NCBI GenBank assembly: GCA_963820185.1
Contig: CAWFYV010000002.1
Location: 806,001 to 870,000 of the forward strand
Origin: Aquilonibacter sp963820185
GTDB lineage: Bacteria > Vulcanimicrobiota > Vulcanimicrobiia > Vulcanimicrobiales > Vulcanimicrobiaceae
Length of the DNA: 64,000 nucleotides
Direction: 5' to 3'
The notes beneath the pieces are model-generated. The model ran no database searches, was not told where the DNA came from, and saw only the letters and a program-made list of their open reading frames with translations. Of this stretch, positions 26,180 through 35,403 are shown piece by piece (position 1 is the stretch's first letter; each line of letters begins with the position of its first letter). The position numbers and the translations under genes were made by a program.

Positions 26180-27101
26180 AGTGGCCGTGGTCATGGGCGG
26201 TTCGAGCGCCGAACGTGAGATTTCGATCAAGACCGGGTCGGGTGTGATGCGCGCGTTGCAATCGCTCGGATACGATGCGCAGTCGTTGGATTACGATGCG
26301 CGTTTTATCGATGCGATTCGCGAACTCGCGCCCGATGCGGTGTTCATCGCGCTGCACGGCCCGGGCGGCGAAGACGGCCAGGTGCAAGCCTTGCTCGAGT
26401 ACGTCGGAATTCCGTACACGGGCAGCAATACCGAAGCGTCGGCGCTCGCGATGGACAAGCATTTGACGAAGAAACTGCTCTCGGCTGAGGGCCTGCCGAC
26501 CGCCGCCTGGGATCTCTTCGATCTCTCCGGCGGCACGCTGCCGCTCTTGCCCGGCTCACTCGATTTACCGCTCGTGCTCAAACCGCGCTTTGAAGGAAGC
26601 GCGATCGGCGTCGCGATCGTGCGCACGCATGAGCAGTGGACCAATGCCATGATTGCGGCAGCGAAGAACTACGGTCAGATAATGGCTGAGGAGTATCTCG
26701 ACGGGCGCGAGTTTACGTGCGCGATTTTGGGTGAGGAGGCACTTCCTGTCATCGAAATCGTGCCGAATGCCGACGAATTCTACACGTATGAAGCCAAATA
26801 TGCGCCGGGTGGCAGCACGCACATCGTGCCGGCGAAGATCGACGAAGATCTCGCCGCTCGTCTGCAGATGATCGCGTTGTCGGTACACCGTCTGCTAGGG
26901 CTGCGCGATTATTCGCGCACCGATTTCATCGTGACCAAAGAGGGCCGGCCGCAGATTTTGGAGATCAATACACTACCAGGTTTGACGCCCACGAGCCTCA
27001 TGCCCGATGCATGTGCGTCCGTTGGTATCTCCTATGAAGCGCTGGTCGATCGGCTCGTGAGCTATGCGCTCGCGCGCCGCGACGTAAGGGATGTTGCCTA
27101 G
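26151..27101 (+). CDS. ddl: D-alanine--D-alanine ligase
   Basis: ATP-grasp ligase, 316 residues from the ATG at 26151 (a second ATG four codons later is possible). Motifs: VVMGGSSAEREISIKTG, LHGPGGEDGQVQALLEY, LKPRFEGSAIGV and EINTLPGLTPTSL. Supplies D-Ala-D-Ala for the MurF encoded in the same cluster. Overlaps murB by 29 bp. It is the last recognisable dcw gene here: ftsQ, ftsA and ftsZ, which commonly follow, are absent. Confidence 0.94.
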   Translation: MSESMQKKAKVAVVMGGSSAEREISIKTGSGVMRALQSLGYDAQSLDYDARFIDAIRELAPDAVFIALHGPGGEDGQVQALLEYVGIPYTGSNTEASALAMDKHLTKKLLSAEGLPTAAWDLFDLSGGTLPLLPGSLDLPLVLKPRFEGSAIGVAIVRTHEQWTNAMIAAAKNYGQIMAEEYLDGREFTCAILGEEALPVIEIVPNADEFYTYEAKYAPGGSTHIVPAKIDEDLAARLQMIALSVHRLLGLRDYSRTDFIVTKEGRPQILEINTLPGLTPTSLMPDACASVGISYEALVDRLVSYALARRDVRDVA

Positions 27102-27105
27102 CGCG

Positions 27106-27393
27106 ATGAAGCTCGTTGAGATCGAAGCGATTCTTGGAAAGCCCACAGAGTTTGGCCGATTAGCGCTTGCGGTAGGCCCAAAGATCGACGGCAGAATTCA
27201 CGTGAATCTCGCGGAGCCCGTTTACAGCGATAGACGTTATGCGCAGTGGTATTGCATGCTGCCGCTGGACAACAGCATTCCGCCGGGGACACGAGAGGCA
27301 ATTGGTCGCTACTGCTTGGCTGTGGAAGATACCCCTGATGACTGGAGGATCAGCGCGTCCTGCAAACTGCACGATGCGCTCTTGCGGGTCTGA
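27106..27393 (+). CDS. Hypothetical protein, 95 residues
   Basis: Starts 4 bp after ddl (an ATG at 27091 overlapping ddl would add five residues). Hydrophilic, with no signal peptide, no membrane segment and no motif I recognise. Its spacing suggests the tail of the murein transcript. Coding is supported mainly by tight spacing and lack of a competing frame. Confidence 0.5.
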   Translation: MKLVEIEAILGKPTEFGRLALAVGPKIDGRIHVNLAEPVYSDRRYAQWYCMLPLDNSIPPGTREAIGRYCLAVEDTPDDWRISASCKLHDALLRV

Positions 27394-27529
27394 TCAACCT
27401 GAAGAAGTAGCCGTGAAACTAGTGGCGAAAGTGCCACGCCAGAGGTATCCGATGCACGCACCCCCCGATCCGTTTGATTGCCGTTGTCCGCATGGAGGCT
27501 TTTCGCAGCGCGCCTTTGACGAGGCGAAG

Positions 27530-28837
27530 ATGCTGCTCGGTCGCCGCGCGTTTATCGCCGGCGCAGCTGCTGCAACCGCCGCGACGTTGATACCGTGGCG
27601 CGCACGCGCCGCCGCAAACGAAGTGACGGTCATTAAAGCGGCGCGACTGTTCACCGGAACCAAAGTGGTGACGCCGGGTGTGCTCGTGATCAAGGGCATG
27701 CAAATCGTGTCGATGAGCGCGGGCGATGCCGGTGCGGATGCGCACGTGATCGATCTGGGCGACGCGACGATCATGCCGGGCCTGATCGACTGTCATACGC
27801 ACGTCGCGCCATTCATCGTGCCCTCGCACTATTTGGTGCAACCGGGCAAGACGGCGGACAACGTGGGCGAGGCTGCGTTGTATGGAATGAAAAACGCGCA
27901 AACGATGTTGCACAACGGTTTCACTACCGTGCGCGACGTGGGTGGCGGCTGGGGCGTCGATCTTGCGGTGCGCGATGCGATCGCCGAAGGCGTCTACGTC
28001 GGTCCGCAGATATTCGCAGCCGGTCCGGCGCTCTCGATCACCGGCGGTCACGGCGACTCGAACGACCTGCCCGATTTCGTGCACGAAGATACGGTTATTG
28101 AAAGCGGCGTGTCGTACGGGCCGTATGGCTTCCGCGAAGTCGTGCGCGAACACGTCAAGCGGCACACCGATCTGGTCAAGATTCTCGCGACCGGCGGCGT
28201 GCTGAGCTACGGCGACGTGTGGGATATTCCGCAGATGAATCTCGACGAGATTCAGGCCATCGTCGATGAGTCGACGAAGTTCAATCGCAAAGTCGCGGCG
28301 CATTGCCATGGCGACAAAGGCATCTCGGTCGCGGTCGAGGGCGGCGTGCACTCAGTCGAGCATTGCACCGGCGTGAGCGCCGAAACGCTCGCGAAGATGC
28401 AGCAGCGCGGCACCAATTTGGTGCCGACGATTTGGGCGCTCGATTCGATTCTGCAGCCCGGAAATCCGAACCACATTCCAGCTGGATCGGTGCAAAAGGC
28501 CGAATACGCGGCAACGATTCGTAACGCGGGGATGCAGCGCGCGCTGGGCACGAACGTGGTCATCGCGTACGGCACCGACGCCGGCGTCTTCCCGCACGCC
28601 GAGAATAACAAAGACTTTGCACTACTCGTACATATGGGTATGCGCCCGACCGACGTGCTGCGTTCGGCCACGGTAACCGCCGCGGAACTGATCGGCGTGA
28701 GCGACCGCGGCACGCTTGCTCCGGGTAAACGAGCGGATGTCGTTGCCTTCAACGGGGATCCGACACGCGACATTTCTCTGATTGAGAAGCCGCCGGCCCT
28801 GATATTGTTGGGAGGCAAGCGGGTCAACGCTGCATAA
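27530..28837 (+). CDS. Tat-exported metal-dependent amidohydrolase (imidazolonepropionase/prolidase-like)
   Basis: 435 residues. Start chosen at the ATG at 27530 because GAGG lies 5 nt upstream and the product opens with a twin-arginine signal (LGRRAFIAGAAAATAA). Metal ligands are visible: DCHTHV (HxH), LVKILATGG (candidate carbamylated Lys), AAHCHGDKG, SVEHCTG and YGTDAGVF. These place it in the amidohydrolase superfamily branch with Xaa-Pro/Xaa-Arg dipeptidases and imidazolonepropionase-like enzymes. Substrate unknown; export suggests periplasmic scavenging of peptides or an amide compound. Probably its own unit, downstream of the wall cluster. Confidence 0.85.
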   Translation: MLLGRRAFIAGAAAATAATLIPWRARAAANEVTVIKAARLFTGTKVVTPGVLVIKGMQIVSMSAGDAGADAHVIDLGDATIMPGLIDCHTHVAPFIVPSHYLVQPGKTADNVGEAALYGMKNAQTMLHNGFTTVRDVGGGWGVDLAVRDAIAEGVYVGPQIFAAGPALSITGGHGDSNDLPDFVHEDTVIESGVSYGPYGFREVVREHVKRHTDLVKILATGGVLSYGDVWDIPQMNLDEIQAIVDESTKFNRKVAAHCHGDKGISVAVEGGVHSVEHCTGVSAETLAKMQQRGTNLVPTIWALDSILQPGNPNHIPAGSVQKAEYAATIRNAGMQRALGTNVVIAYGTDAGVFPHAENNKDFALLVHMGMRPTDVLRSATVTAAELIGVSDRGTLAPGKRADVVAFNGDPTRDISLIEKPPALILLGGKRVNAA

Positions 28838-28886
28838 ATCCCCCTAGCCCTCGGGAACGGTTCGGGGGCAGTTCCTGGAGGGATAC

Positions 28887-30038
28887 GTGTCTACTACTGG
28901 TTTGGTTGTCGACCGCGGGCTTGAGGGCGTCGTCGTTGGACATACGGATTTAAGCAATGTCGAAGGCCAAATTGGCCGGCTGACCTACCGAGGCTACGAC
29001 ATCGACGACCTTGCGCCGAACGCGACGTTTGAAGAAGTCGCGCATTTGTTGCTGTTTGGACACTTGCCGAACGCCGCGGAACTCAAAGCTTTTAAAGCCG
29101 AACTCGCGTCGCGTCGCGCGCTGCCGGGTCAATTGATCGCAGCGATGCAGACGGTGCCGAAGACGGCATGGCCGATGGACGTGCTGCGCACGGTCGTGAG
29201 CGGCCTCGCGCTCTTCGTTCCGGTCAACGATCATGGTGAGCACGTCTCGGACGTGCATAGCGCAATCGAACTCATCGCAAAGATGACGACGATTCTTGCA
29301 GCGTGGGATCGCATTCGTCGCGGACTGCAGCCGATCGAACCGCGCACCGATCTCTCACATGCGGCGAACTTCCTTTATATGCGTACGGGCAAGGTGCCGG
29401 CTGAGATCGAGGAGGATGCGATCGATACGTACTTCGTGCTCCTAGCCGATCATTCGTACAACGCGTCGACCTTCTCGGCGCGTGTGACCGCCTCGACCCG
29501 CGCCGACATCTACGCGAGCGTCACGTCAGCGCTGGCGACGCTCACGGGCGATCTGCACGGCGGTGCGGCAAGCGCGACGTACACGAACCTCGTCGCGATC
29601 GGCGCGCCGGAAAAGGCGGAGAAGTTCGTGCACGACGAGATTGCCAAGGGCAATCGCATCATGGGCATGGGTCATCGCGAGTACCGCGTCCGCGACCCGC
29701 GTGCCAAACATCTGGAATCGATTGCCAAGGAACTCTCCGCGCATAGCGGCAGCAAGTGGTATCCGATCGCGCGCGAACTCGAAAATCAGAGTCAACGCAT
29801 TCTCGCCGACGAGCATCCGGATCGCAAGATCTACGCGAACGTCGACTTCTACACCGCGCCGGTGCTGGCCGATCTCGGCATCCCCGGCGATGAGTTCACC
29901 TGTCTCTTTGCGTGTGGCCGCATCGCCGGCTGGAGCGCGCACATTCTCGAGCAGCTCCACGACAACCGGTTGATTCGTCCGCAGGCGACGTACACCGGAC
30001 CGGCGCCGGGGCCGTTCGTGCCAATCGGTTCGCGGTAA
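28887..30038 (+). CDS. gltA: Citrate synthase (or 2-methylcitrate synthase)
   Basis: 383 residues from a GTG with TGGAGGG upstream. Short bacterial type II-like enzyme: TYRGYDIDDLA at the start, catalytic His in TGDLHGGAAS, MGMGHREYRVRDPRA with the second His, and Asp in NVDFYTAPVL. Condenses oxaloacetate with acetyl-CoA. Citrate versus methylcitrate activity cannot be separated by eye, but no prp genes are present. The stop shares a base with the hisA start (TAATG), so the two are coupled. Confidence 0.9.
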   Translation: MSTTGLVVDRGLEGVVVGHTDLSNVEGQIGRLTYRGYDIDDLAPNATFEEVAHLLLFGHLPNAAELKAFKAELASRRALPGQLIAAMQTVPKTAWPMDVLRTVVSGLALFVPVNDHGEHVSDVHSAIELIAKMTTILAAWDRIRRGLQPIEPRTDLSHAANFLYMRTGKVPAEIEEDAIDTYFVLLADHSYNASTFSARVTASTRADIYASVTSALATLTGDLHGGAASATYTNLVAIGAPEKAEKFVHDEIAKGNRIMGMGHREYRVRDPRAKHLESIAKELSAHSGSKWYPIARELENQSQRILADEHPDRKIYANVDFYTAPVLADLGIPGDEFTCLFACGRIAGWSAHILEQLHDNRLIRPQATYTGPAPGPFVPIGSR

Positions 30039-30757
30039 TGATCGTTATCCCGGCGCTCGACCTTCGCGGCGGGAAGTGCATTCGCATGGAGCGGGGCGAT
30101 ATTTCGACCTCGACCGTGTATGCCGATGACCCCGTGGCACAGGCCAAATCATTCGTAGCGCAAGGCGCGCGCCGGTTACATGTGATCGATCTCGACGCGG
30201 CGTTCGGCCATGGCGACAACATGGGCGTCATCAGCGCTGTCTGCAAAGCGGTCGACGTACCGGTGCAGGTCGGCGGCGGTATTCGCACCCTGGATAAAGC
30301 GCAGCAGCGTATCGACGCGGGCGTGACGGAGATCATTTTGGGCACGATGCTGGTTGCCGAAGAGCGCACGGCACGGGCGATCATCAACAAGTTTCCCGAC
30401 CGGGTGTTCGCCGGCATCGATGTGCGCGGCAAACACGTTGCCACCCACGGTTGGCAAGAAAGCTCCCCGATCGATCGCGACGCGCTGGTCAAACGCGTGG
30501 CGATGTGGGGCATCAAGCGCATCATCTTCACCGAGATTCGCCGCGACGGCATGGGCGAAGGCTACGATATCCAGGCACTCACGGAAGTCGCGAGCGACGC
30601 AGATATTCTCGTGACGGCCAACGGTGGCGCGCGCACGATTGACGATCTGCGCGAGCTTAAAGCCAAAGCGCCGGCGGCGGTCGACTCTTGTATAGTTGCG
30701 AGCGCGGTCTACAAAGGCACGATCAAACTCGTCGACGCGATAGCAGCCGTCGGCTAA
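30038..30757 (+). CDS. hisA: Phosphoribosylformimino-5-aminoimidazole carboxamide ribotide isomerase
   Basis: 239-residue TIM barrel of the HisA/HisF family. Catalytic Asp8 in IPALDLRGGK and Asp128 in GIDVRGKHVATHGW; phosphate-binding QVGGGIR and TANGGARTIDDL. It performs the Amadori rearrangement of ProFAR in histidine synthesis. No other his genes are in the window; it is fused by stop/start overlap to citrate synthase instead. A dual HisA/TrpF role (PriA-like) is possible but not demonstrable here. It meets alr tail to tail with a 4-bp overlap. Confidence 0.88.
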   Translation: MIVIPALDLRGGKCIRMERGDISTSTVYADDPVAQAKSFVAQGARRLHVIDLDAAFGHGDNMGVISAVCKAVDVPVQVGGGIRTLDKAQQRIDAGVTEIILGTMLVAEERTARAIINKFPDRVFAGIDVRGKHVATHGWQESSPIDRDALVKRVAMWGIKRIIFTEIRRDGMGEGYDIQALTEVASDADILVTANGGARTIDDLRELKAKAPAAVDSCIVASAVYKGTIKLVDAIAAVG

Positions 30758-31887
30758 TCCTCGATGTAGACGCGCGAAAGCGTCGATGGCAAGCGTGACA
30801 CGATCTCATAGTTGATCGAATCGCTCCAGGTTGCCCAATCGTCGACCGTGATTTCCTGAGAATGCTGAGACCCGATGAGCGTGACTTTTGACCCAACGTG
30901 CGCATTCGGCGCGTGGCTGAGGTCGACGAAGAACATGTTCATCGCAACACGGCCGATGATTGCGCACCGTGTACCGTCGATGAGCACCGAACCCTTGTTC
31001 GAAAGCGCGCGCGGAATGCCGTCGGCGTAGCCGAGCGGCACGACGCCGATCTGCATGCGACGCGGCGCATGATACGTGATGCCGTAGCCGACCGCCTCGC
31101 CCGCGTCGATGGTGCGCACGACCACGAGTTCCGATTCGTAGGAAAGCGCCGGCTGCAGCGGCAGCTTGTCGCCGTTCATCGCTTCCTTCGTTGCGGCCGA
31201 TGGCCACAGCCCATAGAGCGCGATGCCGAAGCGCGAGAGATCCAAGCGTGTTTGCGGCCACAACATCGCCGCGGCCGACGCCGCGATGTGCCGGACCGGC
31301 GTGAACCCGCGCGCTGCGAGAATCGGCTCCGCTTGACGGTAGGCGTCATTAAAGCGTTCGAGTTGCAGCATCGTGTAGGGCGAGTCGATCTCTTCGGCTG
31401 CGGCGAGATGCGAGAAAACGCCCGCGATCTCGAGACCGTTCGCACGACCGTAGGCTTCAACCGCGTCGGGAAGATCGCCGGGCTGGAGGCCGAGCCGATT
31501 GAGTCCGGTGTTGATCTTCACATGCACGCGCGCGCGCATTTGCGCGCGGAGTGCCGCTAGCGCGAGATCGCGCGCGAAGCTCTTGGTGTCCCACAGCGCC
31601 ACTTCGGCGTTACAGGCCATGGCATCGTCGAGGCGTTCGGGGGGAATCGGGCCCATAATCAAAATCGGAGCAGTGATGCCGCCATCGCGCAGTTCGAGCG
31701 CTTCGTCGACGTTGTAGACACAGAGTTTGGCAGCGAGGCCTTCGATCGCAAGCGCGGTATCAGCGATACCGTGTCCGTAGGCGTTGCCCTTCACCACAAA
31801 CGCCGCGTGATGCGGGCCGACCAATGCGCGCAACAAACGTGCGTTCTCACGCAGTGCCGACGTCGAGATACGCAGCGTGCCGATCAC
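30754..31887 (-). CDS. alr: Alanine racemase
   Basis: 377 residues from a GTG at 31887 that overlaps the stop of the upstream membrane-protein gene (GTGA). PLP lysine in FVVKGNAYGHG (Lys33), VKINTGLNRLG, the GYGITYHAP block with the catalytic Tyr, and PLGYADGIPRAL. Makes D-alanine for the Ddl/MurF route encoded 4 kb away. The frame remains open well upstream, but that sequence is the membrane-protein gene out of frame. Confidence 0.93.
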   Translation of the reverse strand: MIGTLRISTSALRENARLLRALVGPHHAAFVVKGNAYGHGIADTALAIEGLAAKLCVYNVDEALELRDGGITAPILIMGPIPPERLDDAMACNAEVALWDTKSFARDLALAALRAQMRARVHVKINTGLNRLGLQPGDLPDAVEAYGRANGLEIAGVFSHLAAAEEIDSPYTMLQLERFNDAYRQAEPILAARGFTPVRHIAASAAAMLWPQTRLDLSRFGIALYGLWPSAATKEAMNGDKLPLQPALSYESELVVVRTIDAGEAVGYGITYHAPRRMQIGVVPLGYADGIPRALSNKGSVLIDGTRCAIIGRVAMNMFFVDLSHAPNAHVGSKVTLIGSQHSQEITVDDWATWSDSINYEIVSRLPSTLSRVYIED

Positions 31888-32357
31888 GAGCGGTCCAACT
31901 GCGCGACGACATAGGCAATGGGTACGCCGAAGAAGACCGTGCGCGCAAGCACTTCGTTGAGTAGGATGCCGACGTTCGCCGGATAGATGAACGCATGCGC
32001 GCCGAGTTGCAGGAGCAACATCAACACGTACACGATCAAACCATAGAAAAAGCCGGAAATGAACCAGCGCTCGTTCACGAACGATTGCTGCTGCGCGAAA
32101 TACGCGTAGCCGCCGGCCCAACCGATGCTCAACACCAGGTCGACGAGTGCGCCAACCCACACGTAACTTGGGCTCGTGAGCGCAATCGGGCCAACCGCGA
32201 TCGACGCGCTATGCTGGAGCATCGCAACGAAACTGCCGTGCATGGGCACGACGGTCGAAAGCCAGAGGTAGAGATCGAAGATGACCGCGCCGGCGAAGCC
32301 CGCGACGAGGGCTTGCCGAACGATAAGCGCCCAGTTCGGGCGGAGCGCAGTTGCCAT
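31884..32357 (-). CDS. Four-helix membrane protein of unknown function
   Basis: 157 residues with about four transmembrane helices (roughly 15-35, 60-83, 98-120, 130-152). No conserved motif that I recognise. Coupled by a 4-bp overlap to alr on the minus strand; divergent from the secreted-protein gene at 32377, with only 19 bp between them. Confidence 0.65.
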   Translation of the reverse strand: MATALRPNWALIVRQALVAGFAGAVIFDLYLWLSTVVPMHGSFVAMLQHSASIAVGPIALTSPSYVWVGALVDLVLSIGWAGGYAYFAQQQSFVNERWFISGFFYGLIVYVLMLLLQLGAHAFIYPANVGILLNEVLARTVFFGVPIAYVVAQLDRS

Positions 32358-32376
32358 GCGCGGAAGTTCGTAGCCG

Positions 32377-32895
32377 ATGCGTGGAGTTCTTGTTTTCCTA
32401 CTTTTGTCGATGGCGCTTATCGCGCCGGCGTGGGCGATTCCCGGTCAAACGACCGTGCAGCTCGCAGCGTGGGGCAAGGCCAATGCGGCGCTGCACGACT
32501 TCAAACCGACGATCGATGACGCGACAGGTGGCACAACCTACATTGCGTCGATGACGATCGAGGGCCACAATGGCGAGTTCAATTCCGTTACGAAAGCTGG
32601 AGTCGCGAACCGCGAGTTCGTTGAACTCGATGTTCCGGATGCGTGGAATCTCGCACAACATCTCGCGCTCGTCAACGACACAATTCGCGCGATCTACGGA
32701 TCCGCGTATGTCGATGATTTCAAAAGTGCCACGCGCGTTCCGCACACGGGGCGCGTGAGCATTTGGGCGGGAAAGAAGCTAGCGTATGCCACATTTGGGG
32801 CATCGATCTTTTTCTATCAGAATAGAGACTTGCCGGGTATTGTGAAAAATATGCGGCATTGTGATGCGCTCGATTGCAGCGAAGGCGACGATTGA
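32377..32895 (+). CDS. Secreted protein of unknown function
   Basis: 172 residues with a signal peptide (RGVLVFLLLSMALIAPAWA, cleavage likely after AWA). The mature domain contains two cysteines near the C-terminus (MRHCDALDCSEGDD). No family recognised. The start codon lies 19 bp from the divergent membrane-protein gene, leaving little room for separate promoters. Confidence 0.65.
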   Translation: MRGVLVFLLLSMALIAPAWAIPGQTTVQLAAWGKANAALHDFKPTIDDATGGTTYIASMTIEGHNGEFNSVTKAGVANREFVELDVPDAWNLAQHLALVNDTIRAIYGSAYVDDFKSATRVPHTGRVSIWAGKKLAYATFGASIFFYQNRDLPGIVKNMRHCDALDCSEGDD

Positions 32896-32969
32896 AGCGT
32901 AGAGATTAAATTTCGCACGTCTTAGACAAACCCGAGACCATTTTCAGCTTTCCTGGGTAGCATGCACGT

Positions 32970-33269
32970 ATGATGTTGGGACAGGAACGTCAGGCGCAGC
33001 AATCTGCCGAGTTGGTCATTCGCGGAACGATTGTGGCGCTTGCTATACTCACCGGAATAGGCGTCGCCTTTGCGCTGTGGAGTGTGCTCCATGCCAGCCC
33101 TGCGACGCTGGCCGTGACCGCCGCGGTCGGGGCCCTGACCCTTGGGCTTGGGCTCATTAGCCTGGCCGTGCCGAGCCGGACCGCCCGGCTCTTCCTCATG
33201 CTGATGGCCGCCTCGATGGCCGTCGCCTTTTTCGCCGGGTCCGGCGCCTTCGCGGCCCTCTCTTCTTAA
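32970..33269 (+). CDS. Small three-helix membrane protein
   Basis: 99 residues: a polar N-terminus (LGQERQAQQSAEL) and three hydrophobic helices. No motif recognised. A GC-rich inverted repeat (33279-33297, stem GGGGCC/GGACCCC) follows its stop; it lacks a T-tract, so it is only a possible terminator or attenuator before the groES promoter. Confidence 0.6.
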   Translation: MMLGQERQAQQSAELVIRGTIVALAILTGIGVAFALWSVLHASPATLAVTAAVGALTLGLGLISLAVPSRTARLFLMLMAASMAVAFFAGSGAFAALSS

Positions 33270-33304
33270 GCGCCCTAAAGGGGCCCGAAGGACCCCTGAG
33301 GTGG

Positions 33305-33333
33305 TTGCACTCTTAATCTCCGTCTGCTAAGAT
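33305..33333 (+). promoter_or_regulatory. groESL promoter
   Basis: TTGCAC (33305-33310), 17-bp spacer, TAAGAT (33328-33333), with the transcription start expected near 33340, immediately before the CIRCE element. A very similar block, TGCTAAGATTGCG, stands upstream of hsp20 at 52845. Confidence 0.75.
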
Positions 33334-33341
33334 TTCGGGGC

Positions 33342-33366
33342 TGGCACTCCATTGCTGCGAGTGCCA
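33342..33366. promoter_or_regulatory. CIRCE operator (HrcA-binding)
   Basis: Inverted repeat TGGCACTC (33342-33349), 9-bp spacer, GAGTGCCA (33359-33366). The consensus is TTAGCACTC-N9-GAGTGCTAA; both arms change in step (A to G, T to C) so the symmetry is kept. HrcA bound here represses groESL until heat or misfolded protein titrates it. hrcA itself is not in the window. Confidence 0.93.
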
Positions 33367-33399
33367 ACTTTTAAAAACCCATATATTCTGGAGGTTTAC

Positions 33400-33717
33400 G
33401 TGAATCTCAAGCCTTTGGCCGATCGCGTGGTCATTGAGCACGTCGAGCAAAATGACAAGAGCTCAGGTGGCATCTTTCTGCCCGACACTGCTAAGGAAAA
33501 ACCGCAAGAAGGCGTCGTCCGTGCGGTCGGAACCGGCCGCGTGACCGACGATGGCAAGACCCTTGCGATGACCGTCAAGGCCGGCGACCGGGTTATCTAT
33601 TCGAAGTACTCGGGATCCGAGATCAAAATCGACGGTAAAGAGTACCTCATCGTATCTGAAAAAGACGTCCTCGCCATTGTCGACAAAGTGCCGGCTGGCG
33701 TCAAAGGGAGCAATTAA
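33400..33717 (+). CDS. groES: Co-chaperonin GroES
   Basis: 105 residues from a GTG at 33400 with GGAGG 7 nt upstream. An upstream in-frame start at 33352 would fall inside CIRCE and is rejected. NLKPLADRVVIE, the mobile loop EQNDKSSGGIFLPDTAKEK and the roof IYSKYSGSEIKIDGKEYL are typical. Caps the GroEL ring. 7 bp before groEL. Confidence 0.96.
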   Translation: MNLKPLADRVVIEHVEQNDKSSGGIFLPDTAKEKPQEGVVRAVGTGRVTDDGKTLAMTVKAGDRVIYSKYSGSEIKIDGKEYLIVSEKDVLAIVDKVPAGVKGSN

Positions 33718-33724
33718 CTAAATC

Positions 33725-35398
33725 ATGGCTGCAAAGCAAATCGTATTTGACGAAAACGCGCGTCGCGCACTCGAGCGCGGTGCGAATCTGCTTGCCGATG
33801 CGGTGAAAGTGACCCTTGGACCCAAGGGCCGCAACGTCGTACTCGACAAGAAATTTGGCTCGCCGACGATCACCAACGACGGCGTGACCATTGCCAAGGA
33901 GATCGAACTCTCCGACACGTTCGAAAACATGGGCGCACAGCTCGTGAAAGAAGTCGCGTCGAAGACCAACGACATCGCCGGCGACGGCACGACCACCGCG
34001 ACGGTGCTCGCGCAAGCGATCATCCGCGAAGGTCTACGCAACGTTACCGCCGGTAGCAACCCGCTGCTGATCAAGCGCGGCATCGAGAAGGCCGTGCAAG
34101 TCGCGGTCGACGAGATGGGTTCGGGAACGAACCTGCAAAAGGTCGACACCAAAGAGAAGATCGCGCAAGTCGCGTCGATCTCGGCCAACGACAAAGAAAT
34201 CGGCGACTTCATCGCTGAAGCGATGGAGAAGGTCGGCAAAGACGGCGTGATCACCGTTGAGGAATCGCGCACGCTCAAGACCGAAGTCGAGACCAAAGAC
34301 GGCATGCAGTTCGACAAGGGCTACATCTCGCCGTACATGGTCACCGACAGCGAGCGCATGGAAGCCGTGCTCGACAATCCGTACATTCTCGTGACGGAGC
34401 GCAAGATCTCGGCAATCGCCGACATTCTGCCGCTGCTCGAGAAGGTCGTCCAAGTGCAGCGTCCGCTGCTGATCATCTCCGAAGATGTCGAAGGCGAAGC
34501 CCTCGCGACGCTCGTGGTGAACAAGCTGCGCGGAACGTTCACGTCGGTTGCGGTCAAGGCGCCGGGCTTCGGCGACCGCCGCAAAGAGATGCTCAAGGAC
34601 ATCGCTACGCTTACGGGCGCGACGGTGATCTCGGAAGAGCTCGGTCTCAAACTCGACAAGGTGACGCCGGATCAGCTCGGTCAAGCCAAGCGCGTGACCG
34701 TGACCAAGGAAGAGACGACCATCGTTGACGGCGCGGGCAAACCCGCCGACATCAAGGGCCGTATCGAGATGATCAAAAAGCAGATCGAGGACACCGATTC
34801 GGACTTCGATCGCGAGAAGCTGCAAGAGCGTCTTGCGAAGCTCTCGGGCGGCGTGGCAGTGATCCAAGTTGGTGCTGCGACCGAGACCGAACTCAAAGAG
34901 AAGAAGCATCGTATCGAAGATGCGCTTTCGGCAACCCGTGCCGCCGTTCAGGAAGGCATGATCCCCGGAGGCGGTGCCTCGCTCGTGCATGCGGTCAAAG
35001 CGATCGACAAGTACATCCAAACGGCGCCGAAGACCAACGGCCACGCAAACACGTGGGCCGATGAGAAGATCGGTATCGAGATCGTCAAGAAGGCGCTCGA
35101 AGAGCCGCTTCGTCAGATCGCGTACAACGCGGGCTACGAAGGTTCGGTCGAAGTCAACAACGTCAAGCAGAAGAACTCGCCCTTCGGGTTCGATGCAATG
35201 ACCGGCGACATCGTCGACATGTTCAAAGCCGGCATCGTGGAGCCGTTCAAGGTCACGCGTTCGGCGCTGCAAAACGCAGCCTCGATCGGCGCGTTGATCC
35301 TGACAACGGAAACGCTGATCGCCGACAAGCCCGAACCCAAGTCAGCTGCTCCGGCGATGCCGGGCGGCGGCGGCATGGGCGGCTACGACATGATGTAG
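33725..35398 (+). CDS. groEL: Chaperonin GroEL
   Basis: 557 residues. ATP-site GDGTTTATVLAQ, VTLGPKGRNVVLDK, the apical domain, IEDALSATRAAVQEGMIPGGG, and the flexible tail GGGGMGGYDMM. ATG at 33725. Forms the folding chamber with GroES; controlled by the CIRCE site upstream and ended by the hairpin at 35441. Confidence 0.97.
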   Translation: MAAKQIVFDENARRALERGANLLADAVKVTLGPKGRNVVLDKKFGSPTITNDGVTIAKEIELSDTFENMGAQLVKEVASKTNDIAGDGTTTATVLAQAIIREGLRNVTAGSNPLLIKRGIEKAVQVAVDEMGSGTNLQKVDTKEKIAQVASISANDKEIGDFIAEAMEKVGKDGVITVEESRTLKTEVETKDGMQFDKGYISPYMVTDSERMEAVLDNPYILVTERKISAIADILPLLEKVVQVQRPLLIISEDVEGEALATLVVNKLRGTFTSVAVKAPGFGDRRKEMLKDIATLTGATVISEELGLKLDKVTPDQLGQAKRVTVTKEETTIVDGAGKPADIKGRIEMIKKQIEDTDSDFDREKLQERLAKLSGGVAVIQVGAATETELKEKKHRIEDALSATRAAVQEGMIPGGGASLVHAVKAIDKYIQTAPKTNGHANTWADEKIGIEIVKKALEEPLRQIAYNAGYEGSVEVNNVKQKNSPFGFDAMTGDIVDMFKAGIVEPFKVTRSALQNAASIGALILTTETLIADKPEPKSAAPAMPGGGGMGGYDMM

Positions 35399-35403
35399 AG
35401 TGG

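Noticed and set aside
33279..33297. Hairpin GGGGCC/GGACCCC as a terminator before groES
   Set aside because: No T-tract follows and the stem has a bulge, so it is noted in the neighbouring gene only.
34034..35272. Open frame of about 410 codons opposite groEL
   Set aside because: Reverse-strand shadow of groEL; no ribosome site, no recognisable domain, implausible composition.
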